This document shows, piece by piece, positions 51,901 to 60,590 of a stretch of 64,000 nt of DNA (positions within the stretch are counted from its first letter, which is position 1; each line of letters begins with the position of its first letter). This stretch comes from JBDRKN01 sp043813955. Lineage in GTDB: Bacteria; Patescibacteriota; Patescibacteriia; Patescibacteriales; Patescibacteriaceae. Below the pieces are notes generated by a model. That model did not search any database, was not told where the DNA came from, and worked only from the letters and a program-made list of their open reading frames with translations. A program made the translations under genes and the position numbers. The stretch spans positions 1-64,000 of the forward strand of contig JBDRKN010000020.1 of the NCBI GenBank assembly GCA_043813955.1, read 5' to 3'.

Positions 51901-52467
51901 CTAATCTAAGCTTAAATTATATTTTTTTAATTTTTTGCAACACTGCTTAAAATCAGGAATAGTTTGTTCCACAAGATGCCAGAATTTTTTTGAATGGTTT
52001 AATTCTGCTAAGTGGCACAATTCATGTACAATCACATAATCTACCAAAGAAGTTGGCAAGAATATTAATCTATAATTAAAATTCAAATTTTTCTGCTTAG
52101 AGCAGCTGCCCCACCTTGTTTTCTGATTTTTAATGGCTAGCTTGTTAAACTTAAACTTATACAGCTGGTTATAGCAACTAATTCTGTCATTAACCAAGCT
52201 TCTGGCCTGTTCTTTGTATTTTAAATAATTTGCCCGAGTGTTTTTAATCAATCTCTTGCCCTGATTTTTTTCAAACCATTCCATTTTTTTCAAAATCCAA
52301 ATTCTCTTTTGTTTTAGAACACGCTCAATCCTGTAATTGCTCAGTAATCCAAACGGAACAGTAACAACCAGCTTATTTGGATAAACAGTCAAAGACAAGC
52401 GCTTAGCGCGCTTGTTTTTTCTTACAGTATAATTAACAGATTTTTTTTCTAAAATAATTTTAGCCAT
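51901..52467 (-). CDS. YgjP/DUF45-type zinc metallopeptidase
   Basis: A C-terminal HELCHLAELNHSKKFW motif supplies HExxH plus the third His of a WLM/SprT-like minigluzincin. The N-terminal half (VNYTVRKNKRAKRLSLTVY, LVVTVPFG) and KTRWGSCSKQKNLNFNYRL are diagnostic for the YgjP family. Cellular substrates are poorly known. I start at MAKIILEKK; the gene overlaps suhB by 8 nt. Confidence 0.88.
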   Translation of the reverse strand: MAKIILEKKSVNYTVRKNKRAKRLSLTVYPNKLVVTVPFGLLSNYRIERVLKQKRIWILKKMEWFEKNQGKRLIKNTRANYLKYKEQARSLVNDRISCYNQLYKFKFNKLAIKNQKTRWGSCSKQKNLNFNYRLIFLPTSLVDYVIVHELCHLAELNHSKKFWHLVEQTIPDFKQCCKKLKKYNLSLD

Positions 52468-53248
52468 TTTGGCTTGTTTTAATTGCCTGCAATATCTGGT
52501 CATGAACCAAGGCATTACTAGCTACCATGTCCTTGCTCTTTAGCTGCCATTCATTATTATCAAAATCAGTCACTTTGCCTCCAGCTTCTCTGACCATTAA
52601 AATTCCGGCTGCCACATCCCATGTATTGGCTCCTGGAATAACCAAGGATTCTAAACGGCCGGCCGAGACAAAGGCTAATTCAATAGCAGCGCTTCCAAGC
52701 TGGCGGCAGTCAAAACCATGCAGTTTTTGCTGGCTAAAGTAGCTAATTATTTTTTCAATATTCTCTTCATCATATCCATGGCAAAAAGCATTTAAAACCT
52801 TGCCCTGGCTAATCTCTGATACCTTGATTGGCTTGTCATTAAGAAATACTCCCTTATCTTTAATCGCTATATAAAATTCTTTTAAGACAGGCGCATAAAT
52901 TACACCAAGCACAATCTCTTTTTTAAAAAATAAGCCAACAGAAATAGCCCAGATTGGGTTATGCATTGAAAAATTAGTAGTGCCGTCAATAGGGTCAACT
53001 GCCCAAAGCCAGTCTGATTCTTTCTTATTAGCGCCCTTCTCTTCTGAGAGAACAGCATGATCAGAAAAATTTTCTTTAATAGCAGAAAGAATTATTTTCT
53101 CTGATAATAAATCATATTCAGTTACAATCTCATGCAATGATTTTAACTGAACTTTGCTCCTGTCAAAAGTCTTAAACTTTTCAAACAAAATATCGCCAGC
53201 TTCCATGACTGCTTGACTAATTACTTGCTTATGCTGTTCTAATTCCAT
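52460..53248 (-). CDS. suhB: Inositol-1-monophosphatase family phosphatase (SuhB-like)
   Basis: The Mg-binding motifs are complete: SEEKGA (Glu), WAVDPIDGTTNF (DPIDGT) and NTWDVAAGILMVREAGG. At 262 residues it has the standard size. Members dephosphorylate inositol monophosphate or related sugar phosphates, and SuhB also binds RNA polymerase in E. coli. It lies between rubrerythrin and the YgjP peptidase in one apparent operon. Confidence 0.88.
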   Translation of the reverse strand: MELEQHKQVISQAVMEAGDILFEKFKTFDRSKVQLKSLHEIVTEYDLLSEKIILSAIKENFSDHAVLSEEKGANKKESDWLWAVDPIDGTTNFSMHNPIWAISVGLFFKKEIVLGVIYAPVLKEFYIAIKDKGVFLNDKPIKVSEISQGKVLNAFCHGYDEENIEKIISYFSQQKLHGFDCRQLGSAAIELAFVSAGRLESLVIPGANTWDVAAGILMVREAGGKVTDFDNNEWQLKSKDMVASNALVHDQILQAIKTSQNG

Positions 53249-53249
53249 G

Positions 53250-53822
53250 TTATTTTTTTACTTCAAAATATGCCTTAGGATGGCTGCATGAAGGACATTG
53301 CTCTGGCGCTTCATTTCCAGTATGAGCATATCCGCAATTTCTGCAAACCCAAACAACTTCATTATCTTTTTTAAACATAGTATTATTTTCTATATCATCC
53401 AAAAGATCTCTATACCTATCCTCATGATTTTTCTCAGCATTGGCAATAGCTTTTAATCTATTAGATATTTCTAAATAACCCTCTGATTCTGCTGTATCAG
53501 CAAATTCAGGATACATGCTAGTATATTCATAATTCTCTCCAGCAATAGCTGATTTTAAATTTTCCTCTGTAGCGCCTAAAATAGTCGGGACTCCTGCATC
53601 AACTTTAATTTCATTATATGCGCTATCTTCTTTTTTTAAGCTATTAATCATGCGCATAAGCCATTTGGCATGTTCTTTTTCCTGATCTGCTGTTAAAGAA
53701 AAAACAGCGGCAACCTTTTCATAACCTTCTTTCTTAGCAATACTGGCATAAAAGGTATATCGATTTCTTGCCTGGCTCTCTCCAATAAAAGCCTTTGCTA
53801 AATTGTTTATTGTTTTTTGCAT
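53250..53822 (-). CDS. rbr: Rubrerythrin
   Basis: A ferritin-like diiron domain ([59 protein letters not shown]) is followed by a rubredoxin-like FeCys4 site (CRNCGY...CPSCSHPKA). It reduces peroxide in anaerobes. I start at [12 protein letters not shown]; the upstream ATG would add 16 residues. Its predicted -35 box lies across the junction with the insertion sequence, so transposition may have altered its expression. Confidence 0.94.
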   Translation of the reverse strand: MQKTINNLAKAFIGESQARNRYTFYASIAKKEGYEKVAAVFSLTADQEKEHAKWLMRMINSLKKEDSAYNEIKVDAGVPTILGATEENLKSAIAGENYEYTSMYPEFADTAESEGYLEISNRLKAIANAEKNHEDRYRDLLDDIENNTMFKKDNEVVWVCRNCGYAHTGNEAPEQCPSCSHPKAYFEVKK

Positions 53823-53856
53823 ATATTTATAGTTAATTATGTTCATTATTATTTTA

Positions 53857-53885
53857 ATACAACATAACAATTTTGTCTATGTCAA
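53857..53885 (-). promoter_or_regulatory. Hybrid promoter of rubrerythrin, -35 contributed by the IS end
   Basis: On the minus strand TTGACA (53880-53885) and TTGTAT (53857-53862) have a 17-bp spacer. The first five bases of TTGACA belong to the IS and only the last A to the target duplication. Removing the IS would leave AGTCAA at that position. Confidence 0.5.
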
Positions 53886-55375
53886 GGCCAAATAGAAATG
53901 TCATAGTTGGAGCCATTTAGAAATGTCATACTTGACTAAATTTGTTAATTATTTTTGAACTAAAATTGGCTGTTCTTTTTTCATCTTTCCGTATAGAAAC
54001 TGCCTTCTCCATGGATGATCTATCGGAGGTATATATGAACCCTGTTTTTGTTTCGTTAGAGCTGGCAGTTTAATATTAATTTCCTTTCTCGGCCTTTCTG
54101 GCAGGACAGTGTAATTTAGATAATAATCTCTCAAACGCAACTTTATGGATCCGTCCAAATGTTCTTCAACAATTATCGAATCCTTTTTGTAAACAGTAGT
54201 CGGCTGCTCTCGGTCTAATTGAAAATATCTAGTTTTATACATCACTGTGTAATCATTATGCACTATCCTTTGCTCCTGGACCGAAAATATCTGCAACAAT
54301 TTTTCTTTAATTTGTTCACCTAGTTTTTTATGCAGATTCTTTCTCCTTTTTGGCGCAACCGCGAATTTAGCATTAAACTTTGGAATGTATTCTATCAGAA
54401 ACTCATTAGCCTTCTCAGCAGTTGCAATCCCTGCTAATCTCAACTCTTTAACCAATCTATCCTGTAGAGTCTCAAACATTCTCTCAACCCTGCCCTTAGC
54501 CTCTGGGCTATATGCCGTAATTGGTTTAACACCTGCCTGATTCATAGCTCTTTGAAACTGCGTTATCATATCCTTGTTATCTACCGCATTTCTATGATTT
54601 ATCTTGTAAGTGCTGAATTTATCGAGGTATATTGACAATGGCAGCCCATTTTTCTCAAAATACTCTGTCCAGAATTTAAACACCGCGACTGTACTTTCAT
54701 TAATATCAAATTTAGCATGAGTTATCTTTCCAGTAGCATCATCAACAGCTAACAACAGACAACTTTCTTCCTCGCCGAACCAAATATGATATGAACCGTC
54801 AAACTGCTGCATCTCGCCATAGTTGTCTTTCCTGGCTCTCCAGACATGCCATTTCTTTGATTGCTTTCTCAGCTTAACTTTCCATAGTCCCAGATTTGTC
54901 ATAATGCCCCGAACAGTTTCTTTGCCCAACCTTATATTATCTACTTCATCTAATTTTTCAGCAGCAAATGTAGGACCAAAATCATAGTATTTATCTTTTA
55001 ATAATTTCTTTGCTTTTTTGATAATATTTGGGTTTAATTTCCTGTTGCCTGTTTGACCCCTGCCTTTATGGATGAGTCCCTCAGCTCCGTGTTTAGCTAC
55101 TTCAGACTTTAACCTCTTAACATGTCTCACAGATACCCCTATTTGTTTAGAAGCGTCTGTGCCGTTAATCCTGCCATCAATTAAATTCTTGATAATATCA
55201 TATCTAGATAGTTCTTTTCTTGACATACATATTAGTTTTTGTGACATAATTTTGTTTAGTTTAATTAATTATATTAACTAAACAAATTATGGCACAAAAA
55301 TTAGCAGGTATGACATTTCTAAATGGCTGTACTATGACATTATCATTTGGCTCCGACAATAACAATTTTGTCTAT
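53864..55375. mobile_element. Complete insertion sequence (ISNCY/IS1202-like) with 17-bp target duplications
   Basis: The 17-mer ATAACAATTTTGTCTAT is present at 53864-53880 and 55359-55375. Between them lie inverted ends of about 50 bp that are imperfect. Each end holds two related copies of GCCA..TAGAAATGTCATA (left 53886-53933, right 55309-55354), probably the transposase-binding sites. One transposase gene fills the element. The perfect long duplication and intact frame point to a recent insertion. Confidence 0.88.
53949..55247 (-). CDS. DDE transposase, ISNCY/IS1202-like family
   Basis: An N-terminal helix-turn-helix (YDIIKNLIDGRINGTDASKQ...VRHVKRLKSEV) is followed by an rve-type catalytic core with D (QQFDGSYHIWF), D (IYLDKFSTY) and E (GRVERMFETLQDRLVKELR). 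The C-terminal end has HPWRRQF, a signature of ISNCY transposases. The 432 residues are uninterrupted. The start could also be the Met eight codons in. Confidence 0.88.
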   Translation of the reverse strand: MSQKLICMSRKELSRYDIIKNLIDGRINGTDASKQIGVSVRHVKRLKSEVAKHGAEGLIHKGRGQTGNRKLNPNIIKKAKKLLKDKYYDFGPTFAAEKLDEVDNIRLGKETVRGIMTNLGLWKVKLRKQSKKWHVWRARKDNYGEMQQFDGSYHIWFGEEESCLLLAVDDATGKITHAKFDINESTVAVFKFWTEYFEKNGLPLSIYLDKFSTYKINHRNAVDNKDMITQFQRAMNQAGVKPITAYSPEAKGRVERMFETLQDRLVKELRLAGIATAEKANEFLIEYIPKFNAKFAVAPKRRKNLHKKLGEQIKEKLLQIFSVQEQRIVHNDYTVMYKTRYFQLDREQPTTVYKKDSIIVEEHLDGSIKLRLRDYYLNYTVLPERPRKEINIKLPALTKQKQGSYIPPIDHPWRRQFLYGKMKKEQPILVQK

Positions 55376-55466
55376 TGACTATTAAATATTATTATGCTAT
55401 GCTTTTATCATAATTCAATAAAGTCTTAAGTATTATTGTTTTCATTAATGCTTGAGCATACATTAA

Positions 55467-55637
55467 ATGAGTAATCAAAACTATTCCAATGACCGACAAA
55501 TGGTCAAGGGAAATTGGACTTGTTCACAATGCGGGGCTACAATTACTGAGCTTCCATTTGAACCAGATGGAGAAAGACCATTATTTTGCAGAGATTGCCA
55601 CAAGCAAAAAATGCAAAACAGTCCAAGACGATATTAA
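55467..55637 (+). CDS. Small zinc-ribbon protein, 56 aa
   Basis: The frame reads MSNQNYSNDRQMVKGNWTCS, then Q-C-G-A-T-I..LPFEPDGERPLFCRDCH. It has four Cys in CxxC...CxxC spacing plus the LPFxP loop, a pattern of tiny zinc proteins frequent in CPR. A TTGACT-17-TATGCT promoter (55375-55403) starts at the right target duplication of the IS. A terminator follows. Confidence 0.75.
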   Translation: MSNQNYSNDRQMVKGNWTCSQCGATITELPFEPDGERPLFCRDCHKQKMQNSPRRY

Positions 55638-55687
55638 GAAATAATTAAAAGATTTAAACTATCTTCAATAATATATTTCTAATCAAA

Positions 55688-55717
55688 GAAATTGCGCAAT
55701 TAGGCGCAGTTTTTTTG
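55688..55717 (+). terminator. Terminator of the zinc-ribbon gene
   Basis: TGCGC, a short loop and GCGCA followed by GTTTTTTT. Confidence 0.7.
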
Positions 55718-55755
55718 TAGTTATTTTTAACAAAAATCAGCTATTTATGTTTATA

Positions 55756-55784
55756 TTGACAAAAAATTTTTTTTATGTTAGTAT
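55756..55784 (+). promoter_or_regulatory. Promoter of the cold-shock gene
   Basis: TTGACA and TAGTAT are separated by 17 bp. The start near 55791 gives a leader of about 115 nt. Confidence 0.6.
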
Positions 55785-55790
55785 TAAATA

Positions 55791-55905
55791 GTTAGTTTAA
55801 TTACTATCCACCCCTGGTTAGGGGCGACAAATATTAAAATTGTAGAGATAAAGTCGAATTTCTACTTCTTAGTATTTACTTAATTAGATTTATCTTTACA
55901 TTTAT
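55791..55905 (+). promoter_or_regulatory. Long 5' leader of the cold-shock gene
   Basis: The leader contains a CCCC-TGGTTA-GGGG hairpin (55810-55823) and a second possible stem (GTAGA near 55842 with TCTAC near 55861). Long structured leaders controlling translation at low temperature are typical of cspA-type genes. A thermosensor role is inferred. Confidence 0.45.
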
Positions 55906-56100
55906 ATGCAAGGAACAATAAAAAAACTGACTGAAAAAAACTTTGGTTTTATCGCTCAAGATGGTGATGAAGATTTATTCTTTCACGCCAACAATTTGGA
56001 AGGTGTTGCTTTCAATGAATTAAGCGAAGGAGACGCGATCACATTTGAGATCGAAAAAACTCCAAAAGGCGATGCCGCAGTCAATGTTAAAAAAGTTTAA
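55906..56100 (+). CDS. csp: Cold-shock domain protein
   Basis: A single 64-residue CSD with RNP1 (KNFGFIAQ) and RNP2 (DLFFHANN), giving an RNA chaperone of the CspA family. It has its own promoter, a structured leader and a strong terminator. Confidence 0.95.
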   Translation: MQGTIKKLTEKNFGFIAQDGDEDLFFHANNLEGVAFNELSEGDAITFEIEKTPKGDAAVNVKKV

Positions 56101-56112
56101 TACTTTTATAAT

Positions 56113-56142
56113 AAAAACAGGCTCAAATTTGAGCCTGTTTTT
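56113..56142. terminator. Perfect palindromic terminator after csp
   Basis: AAAAACAGGCTCAAA and TTTGAGCCTGTTTTT are exact complements. It can serve csp and the converging 350-aa membrane protein gene. Confidence 0.9.
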
Positions 56143-56165
56143 ATTTGCTCTCAAGCTATGCTCAG

Positions 56166-57218
56166 CTATTTCTGCCAAATATATTTAGCCATCTTCCAGC
56201 TATATTTAACAACAATTAACATAATAAAGAGATAAATAACATATTGCAGAATAACAAAAATAACAGCTAATAAATTAATAGTTATACCCTGGATTGAAGC
56301 ATTAATATCATGAACAAAGTTTTTAATAGCCATTTTCCAAGAATCTTTTAGATTATCAACATCAATATATTTATCTTTATAAATATTAATATTGAAATAA
56401 GTATAGTCTAAACGATCTAATTGATTGGATTTAGCTATAGTTAAACGATCTAATTGTTCATTAATAGTTATTTTTTCCTGAGTTAAACGTTCAATAATTT
56501 TAATTTTACTATCAATAATTTTAGCCAAACTTTCCACATCTTTAGTCTGTGTAGCTAAATTCATAATTTTATCATAGGCATCAATTGCATTTTCTAAAGT
56601 TTCCTCAATTGACTGTTTTTTCTTTTCTAGCACCTCAACTTCATTGGTAAAATCATCAATTGTCTGCTTGATAGTGTATGAATTTTTTGATAGTTCTTTT
56701 GGATCAAGATCTTCAATAATATCTAAAATCTCATCTGCATTATCATTCTTAACTTTAAATCTGTAATCACAACTATGGCCGTCTTGTTTATTGGCATTTT
56801 CAAAAATTACGTAGTCCTTTACTTTAAGATCAGATACTATAGCGCAAGTTTCATCTAAATGAGCTGTGTTGATTAAACCATTGTACTCAGTTATTTCAAA
56901 ATCTTCAGCATCATCACCAGTTGCGTGGCCCTGAGGAGGAATAATACCATATGCCGTATTACGTATTGATAGGCTAGTATCGCCCCAACCGCCCATTTTT
57001 TCATCTATGTCGCTAGACTCCATAGACTCCATTGCCATTTCAAAATCATTAAATCCACCCATCCCTTTATTATCAATGTTTGTTTTCAGAGTAAGAGAAT
57101 CAAAAGAGCGTCCCACTATATTAAATAAAAAAACAATAACAAAAATAGCCACTATTGCTAAACCAGCCACTTTTAATATAGCAATTGGTTTGAATTTAAA
57201 TTTTTTTAAAAATTCCAT
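56166..57218 (-). CDS. DUF4349-like membrane protein
   Basis: One N-terminal transmembrane helix (VAGLAIVAIFVIVFLF), an extracytoplasmic region with a long coiled coil (EVEVLEKKKQSIEETLENAI...ERLTQEKITINEQLDRL), the DUF4349-like strand LDYTYFNINIYKDKYID, and a C-terminal pair of hydrophobic segments. Proteins of this type are putative envelope lipoproteins or sensors of unknown function. Confidence 0.65.
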   Translation of the reverse strand: MEFLKKFKFKPIAILKVAGLAIVAIFVIVFLFNIVGRSFDSLTLKTNIDNKGMGGFNDFEMAMESMESSDIDEKMGGWGDTSLSIRNTAYGIIPPQGHATGDDAEDFEITEYNGLINTAHLDETCAIVSDLKVKDYVIFENANKQDGHSCDYRFKVKNDNADEILDIIEDLDPKELSKNSYTIKQTIDDFTNEVEVLEKKKQSIEETLENAIDAYDKIMNLATQTKDVESLAKIIDSKIKIIERLTQEKITINEQLDRLTIAKSNQLDRLDYTYFNINIYKDKYIDVDNLKDSWKMAIKNFVHDINASIQGITINLLAVIFVILQYVIYLFIMLIVVKYSWKMAKYIWQK

Positions 57219-57339
57219 AAGTTTTTAATTAAAAATAATTTTATATGATAATTATAGCACTTTTAAAATAACAAAAAAAGATGCTTACTATTAGATTAGA
57301 ACTACATAATAAAAAGCCATAAAATTAGATCCATGAAAA

Positions 57340-57412
57340 GGGAAAAATATTTTAGATTTTGTCTTCATCTTAAAAACTAAAGCAACTGGAGCCGCTCCCA
57401 TATGGTGTGGGT
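57340..57412 (+). repeat. Structured repeat family, copy D (degenerate)
   Basis: The core GGGAAAAATATTTTAGATTTTG is identical to copies at 62.9 kb. The following hairpin is eroded (CTTCATCT/AACTAAAG), and CAACTGGAGCCGCTCCC follows. It lies between two hypothetical genes. Confidence 0.7.
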
Positions 57413-57471
57413 TCATATATAACTGATTTAACATTTTTATTAATAGTTACAGTAGTTGACAATTATTTTAT

Positions 57472-57864
57472 TTATACAAAATTTGCATCATCTAAAATTT
57501 CTATTACATATTTATGCATTTTTATTAAAGTTTTTTTAGTATATTTAACATGAGCTTGAGCTTGTTTCATAACATTTTTATCTCCATCAACAAGTTGGGA
57601 ACTAAAAGTATATGTTACATATCCGTACTTCTGCCCTCGATAATCTGCACGATCCAGTAATTGTTGTATTGCTTCATCATCCTTGAATTTTTTTCTATTC
57701 TTTTTTATTAATCTGTACGTGAAGGGATTAATACTTGCCTCAACTATTGCAAAAATTCTACTGACCTTATCATCTAAAATTCTTGTTTCAATACATAATC
57801 GTATTTCTGAATATGGCCCAGTCCCTCCCCATAATCCATCTCTTTGTTTTTGTGTTATTTCCAT
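57472..57864 (-). CDS. Hypothetical protein, 130 aa
   Basis: No family is recognised. Residues include a WGGTGPYSEIRLCIETRIL strand-like segment and a basic C-terminal helix (YTKKTLIKMHKYVIEI). There is no signal peptide. It lies in the repeat-bearing accessory region and may be recently acquired. Confidence 0.5.
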   Translation of the reverse strand: MEITQKQRDGLWGGTGPYSEIRLCIETRILDDKVSRIFAIVEASINPFTYRLIKKNRKKFKDDEAIQQLLDRADYRGQKYGYVTYTFSSQLVDGDKNVMKQAQAHVKYTKKTLIKMHKYVIEILDDANFV

Positions 57865-58015
57865 AAAATAGCTTATTTTAATATAAAGTCAGCATTTTTT
57901 ATTTGAGGTAATAAGTGAGGCCGTCTATTGTGTTGTTGGCATTTGGTAGTGCATGAGAATGGATGGTGGCGGAAAATATTACCAAAAAATTGAAGTACAC
58001 TTTTTATATTATTTA

Positions 58016-58268
58016 TTATTTTATTTCTAGCGGCAGAGATTCTTTTATAAACTGTTCTATGTCTTCTCTAACTAAAAGCCTTGATAAATTTACGTTCTTT
58101 ATAACAATAAGAAGTAACAGTTCTGCCTCTGGCTAGAAAATTAGCAAAACCCAAATAATCAAACCTAATAGTATTATTCACATTTAGATCTTTTAACTTA
58201 TGATATAGATTGCTGCCATCTATATATATGGCAACTCTCTTGTTTTTCTTATTATCTTTTTGTTCCAT
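58016..58268 (-). pseudogene. Truncated, frameshifted NYN-domain gene
   Basis: The frame starts with a good NYN/PIN-like N-terminus (KRVAIYIDGSNLYHKLKDL, containing the first catalytic Asp), runs to VTSYCYKERKFIKAFS and stops after 66 residues. The +1 frame continues with ELLLLIVIKNVNLSRLLVRE and ends DIEQFIKESLPLEIK. A normal NYN domain needs ~160 residues, so most of the middle has been deleted and the ends joined out of frame. The intact relative at 62 kb shows what is missing. Confidence 0.6.
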
Positions 58269-58275
58269 AGTTTGA

Positions 58276-58318
58276 AAAAACCCACTGTGCCCCCTCGCGG
58301 GAACAGAGTGGGTGGTTT
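58276..58318 (-). terminator. Hairpin terminator in the leader of the NYN pseudogene
   Basis: CCCACT/AGTGGG plus an inner CTGT...ACAG stem form a long GC-rich hairpin followed on the minus strand by six T residues. It lies between the promoter and the ATG, so it looks like an attenuator or the end of a ~90-nt RNA. Confidence 0.55.
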
Positions 58319-58370
58319 TAGCAAAACAATGGATAACTACTATAAACAACAGTTTCAGTGAATAAATTAT

Positions 58371-58398
58371 AGTATACTATTTAAATAAAAAATGTCAA
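58371..58398 (-). promoter_or_regulatory. Promoter upstream of the NYN pseudogene
   Basis: On the minus strand TTGACA and TATACT are 16 bp apart, with transcription predicted from about 58364. Confidence 0.5.
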
Positions 58399-58401
58399 TA
58401 G

Positions 58402-58410
58402 TTATCCACA
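58402..58410 (+). promoter_or_regulatory. Consensus DnaA-box sequence
   Basis: TTATCCACA matches the strong DnaA box. A second near match (GTTATCCAT on the minus strand, 58329-58337) lies on the other side of the promoter. Two boxes are too few for an origin; autoregulation-like control of the local promoter, or chance, is possible. Confidence 0.35.
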
Positions 58411-58509
58411 ACTATAACTATTATATCATTTTTAAAACATTAAGTAAAAAATTGTTCATGTACAAGATGAGCACATAGTATTGACATAAATTTATCATTA
58501 TACACTATC

Positions 58510-58612
58510 ATGGCTGACAAAAAACAACAAAAAAATATTAAAAAATGGCGATTTGGTTAATGTTAATGCAACTCATAGAAGAGCTATTATTCTTAAATTG
58601 GTAATAAATTAA
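58510..58612 (+). pseudogene. Possible frameshifted micro-ORF
   Basis: An ATG opens a 16-codon frame (MADKKQQKNIKKWRFG). A one-base slip at its A-run would extend it through GDLVNVNATHRRAIILKLVI to a stop overlapping typA. It may be a broken small gene or chance. Confidence 0.25.
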
Positions 58613-60399
58613 CTAGCCTTAAAAGCCCGCTTTCTGTCATTTTCAGTTAAGTGCTGTTTTCTTAGACGAATACTCTTGGGAGTAATTTCCAAATATTCAT
58701 CACCACTCATAATACTCATACCACTCTCTAAAGTTAATTCCATGGGTGGTGTTAAACGAATAGCTTCATCAGCGCCTGAGGAGCGCATATTAGTCAACTG
58801 CTTACCTTTAATAGGGTTAACTACTAAATCATTACCTTTGGCTACATTGCCAATAACCATACCTTCATATACCTCTGTATTAGCGGTCACATAAAGAATT
58901 CCTCTGTCTTGTAGATTAAAAAGAGAAAAACCAAGTGCCTTGCCAGCAACCATAGAAATCATAGAACCAACCTCACTCTTTTCAATCTCACCAGCATAAG
59001 GCCTAAAATCAATAACTCGATTATAAAGAATACCTTGGCCACGTGTGTTGACCACAAATTCATTACGATAACCCAATAAACCACGAGTAGGAATTTCAAA
59101 AATAATTTTAACGTCACCGTGCTCTAGCTTCATTTCAACCATATTACCGCGACGTTTGGCTAATTTTTCAATCACTATGCCAGACATTGTTTCAGGAACA
59201 ATAACTGTCACCTCTTCAAAGGGTTCTAGTTTAGTGCCATCTTCTTCTTTAATAATAACCTGAGGCTGAGAAACTTGCATTTCATAGCCCTCACGTCTCA
59301 TATTTTCTAAAAGAATAGCAATATGCATTTCACCGCGGCCATAAACCTTACAATAATCAACATTAGAAAAATCAATCTTTAAGCCAACATTAATTTCCAA
59401 TTCTTTTTCTAATCTTTCTTTAATCTGACGATTAGTAATAAATTTACCTTCTTTACCAGCAAGGGGTGAATTATTAACTAAAAAATTCAAAGAAATAGTT
59501 GGCTCATCAATACTAATAGCTGGCAAAGCCTCTTGCTCAGCATTAGCACAAATAGTTTCACCAATATAGATATTAGGCAAACCAGCTATCATAATAATAT
59601 CACCAGCCCCTGCTTCAGTAACTTCTTTTCTAGTTAATCCGTCAAAGGTAAATATTTTAGTAATTTTACCAGCCCTATTACCGCCTTGAGCATCTTTAAT
59701 AATTACATTCTCACCTGCTTTAATTAAGCCTTCATAGATTCTGCCAATAGCTAAACGACCCAAAAAATTATCATAACCTAAATTAAACGGCTGGACACGT
59801 AAAGGCTGATTACAAGCCTCTTCACTAGAAGCAACTGGGACTTCTGCTAAAATAGTATCTAATAGCGGAGTTAAATCTTTAAATTCATCATCTAAGTTAG
59901 CCTTGGCCACCCCCTCGCGAGCAATAGTATAAATAGTAGTAAAATCAAGCTGTTCGTCATTAGCGCCTAGATCAAGGAATAATTCATAAATCATTTCACT
60001 GACTTCATCAGGTCTAGCAGCTGGCTTATCAATCTTGTTAATCACAACAATTGGTTTTAATCCTAAATCTAATGATTTTTTTAAAACAAACTTAGTCTGG
60101 GGCATAGGACCTTCTTGAGCGTCAACTACTAACAAGACTGAATCAATAGAACGCAAAACACGTTCTACTTCTGAGCCAAAATCAGCATGACCTGGCGTAT
60201 CAACAATATTAATCTTATTATCTTGATAATAGACTGAGGTATTTTTTGAATAAATAGTAATACCACGCTCCTGTTCTAGAACGTTATTATCCATACTGTC
60301 ACCCTCGCTAGACATGCCTGTTTGACGCATCAAAGAATCAGTTAAAGTAGTTTTGCCATGATCAACATGAGCAATAATTGCAATGTTTCTGATTTTCAT
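58609..60399 (-). CDS. typA: Ribosome-associated GTPase TypA/BipA
   Basis: A translational GTPase with G1 AHVDHGKTTL, switch motif RGITI, G3 DTPGHADFG and G4 NKIDKP. EF-Tu-like domain II, EF-G-like domain V and the BipA-specific C-terminal domain (RSSGADEAIRLTPP) follow. Starting at MKIRNIAIIAHVDHG gives 596 residues, close to the family norm; the longer frame adds 32 residues upstream of the true G domain. Expected role: ribosome assembly and stress adaptation. Confidence 0.95.
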   Translation of the reverse strand: MKIRNIAIIAHVDHGKTTLTDSLMRQTGMSSEGDSMDNNVLEQERGITIYSKNTSVYYQDNKINIVDTPGHADFGSEVERVLRSIDSVLLVVDAQEGPMPQTKFVLKKSLDLGLKPIVVINKIDKPAARPDEVSEMIYELFLDLGANDEQLDFTTIYTIAREGVAKANLDDEFKDLTPLLDTILAEVPVASSEEACNQPLRVQPFNLGYDNFLGRLAIGRIYEGLIKAGENVIIKDAQGGNRAGKITKIFTFDGLTRKEVTEAGAGDIIMIAGLPNIYIGETICANAEQEALPAISIDEPTISLNFLVNNSPLAGKEGKFITNRQIKERLEKELEINVGLKIDFSNVDYCKVYGRGEMHIAILLENMRREGYEMQVSQPQVIIKEEDGTKLEPFEEVTVIVPETMSGIVIEKLAKRRGNMVEMKLEHGDVKIIFEIPTRGLLGYRNEFVVNTRGQGILYNRVIDFRPYAGEIEKSEVGSMISMVAGKALGFSLFNLQDRGILYVTANTEVYEGMVIGNVAKGNDLVVNPIKGKQLTNMRSSGADEAIRLTPPMELTLESGMSIMSGDEYLEITPKSIRLRKQHLTENDRKRAFKAS

Positions 60400-60466
60400 A
60401 AAAAAATTAAAACCGCCTAAATAGCGGGCAAATAAATAATAAATTATCTTTAATTTACGTAAATAC

Positions 60467-60495
60467 AATATAATACATTTATTATCTAATGTCAA
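60467..60495 (-). promoter_or_regulatory. typA promoter
   Basis: On the minus strand TTGACA and TATATT have a 17-bp spacer. A ~60-nt leader containing a small CCGC/GCGG hairpin leads to the ATG. Confidence 0.6.
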
Positions 60496-60590
60496 GAGTG
60501 TAACTATTGTAACTGTTGCAGAGTTAATGTTACTTTTTTTCAGGAATTATACAAAGTGCAATTAAACAACAAAAAACACCAAATTAATGT

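Noticed and set aside
55835..55870. Resemblance of AATTTCTAC...GTAGA in the csp leader to a Cas12a CRISPR repeat
   Set aside because: There is a single copy, no spacers and no cas genes. It is simply a hairpin in the leader.
58329..58410. Possible replication origin because of DnaA-box sequences
   Set aside because: Only one perfect and one near box, with no dnaA, dnaN or AT-rich unwinding repeats next to them.
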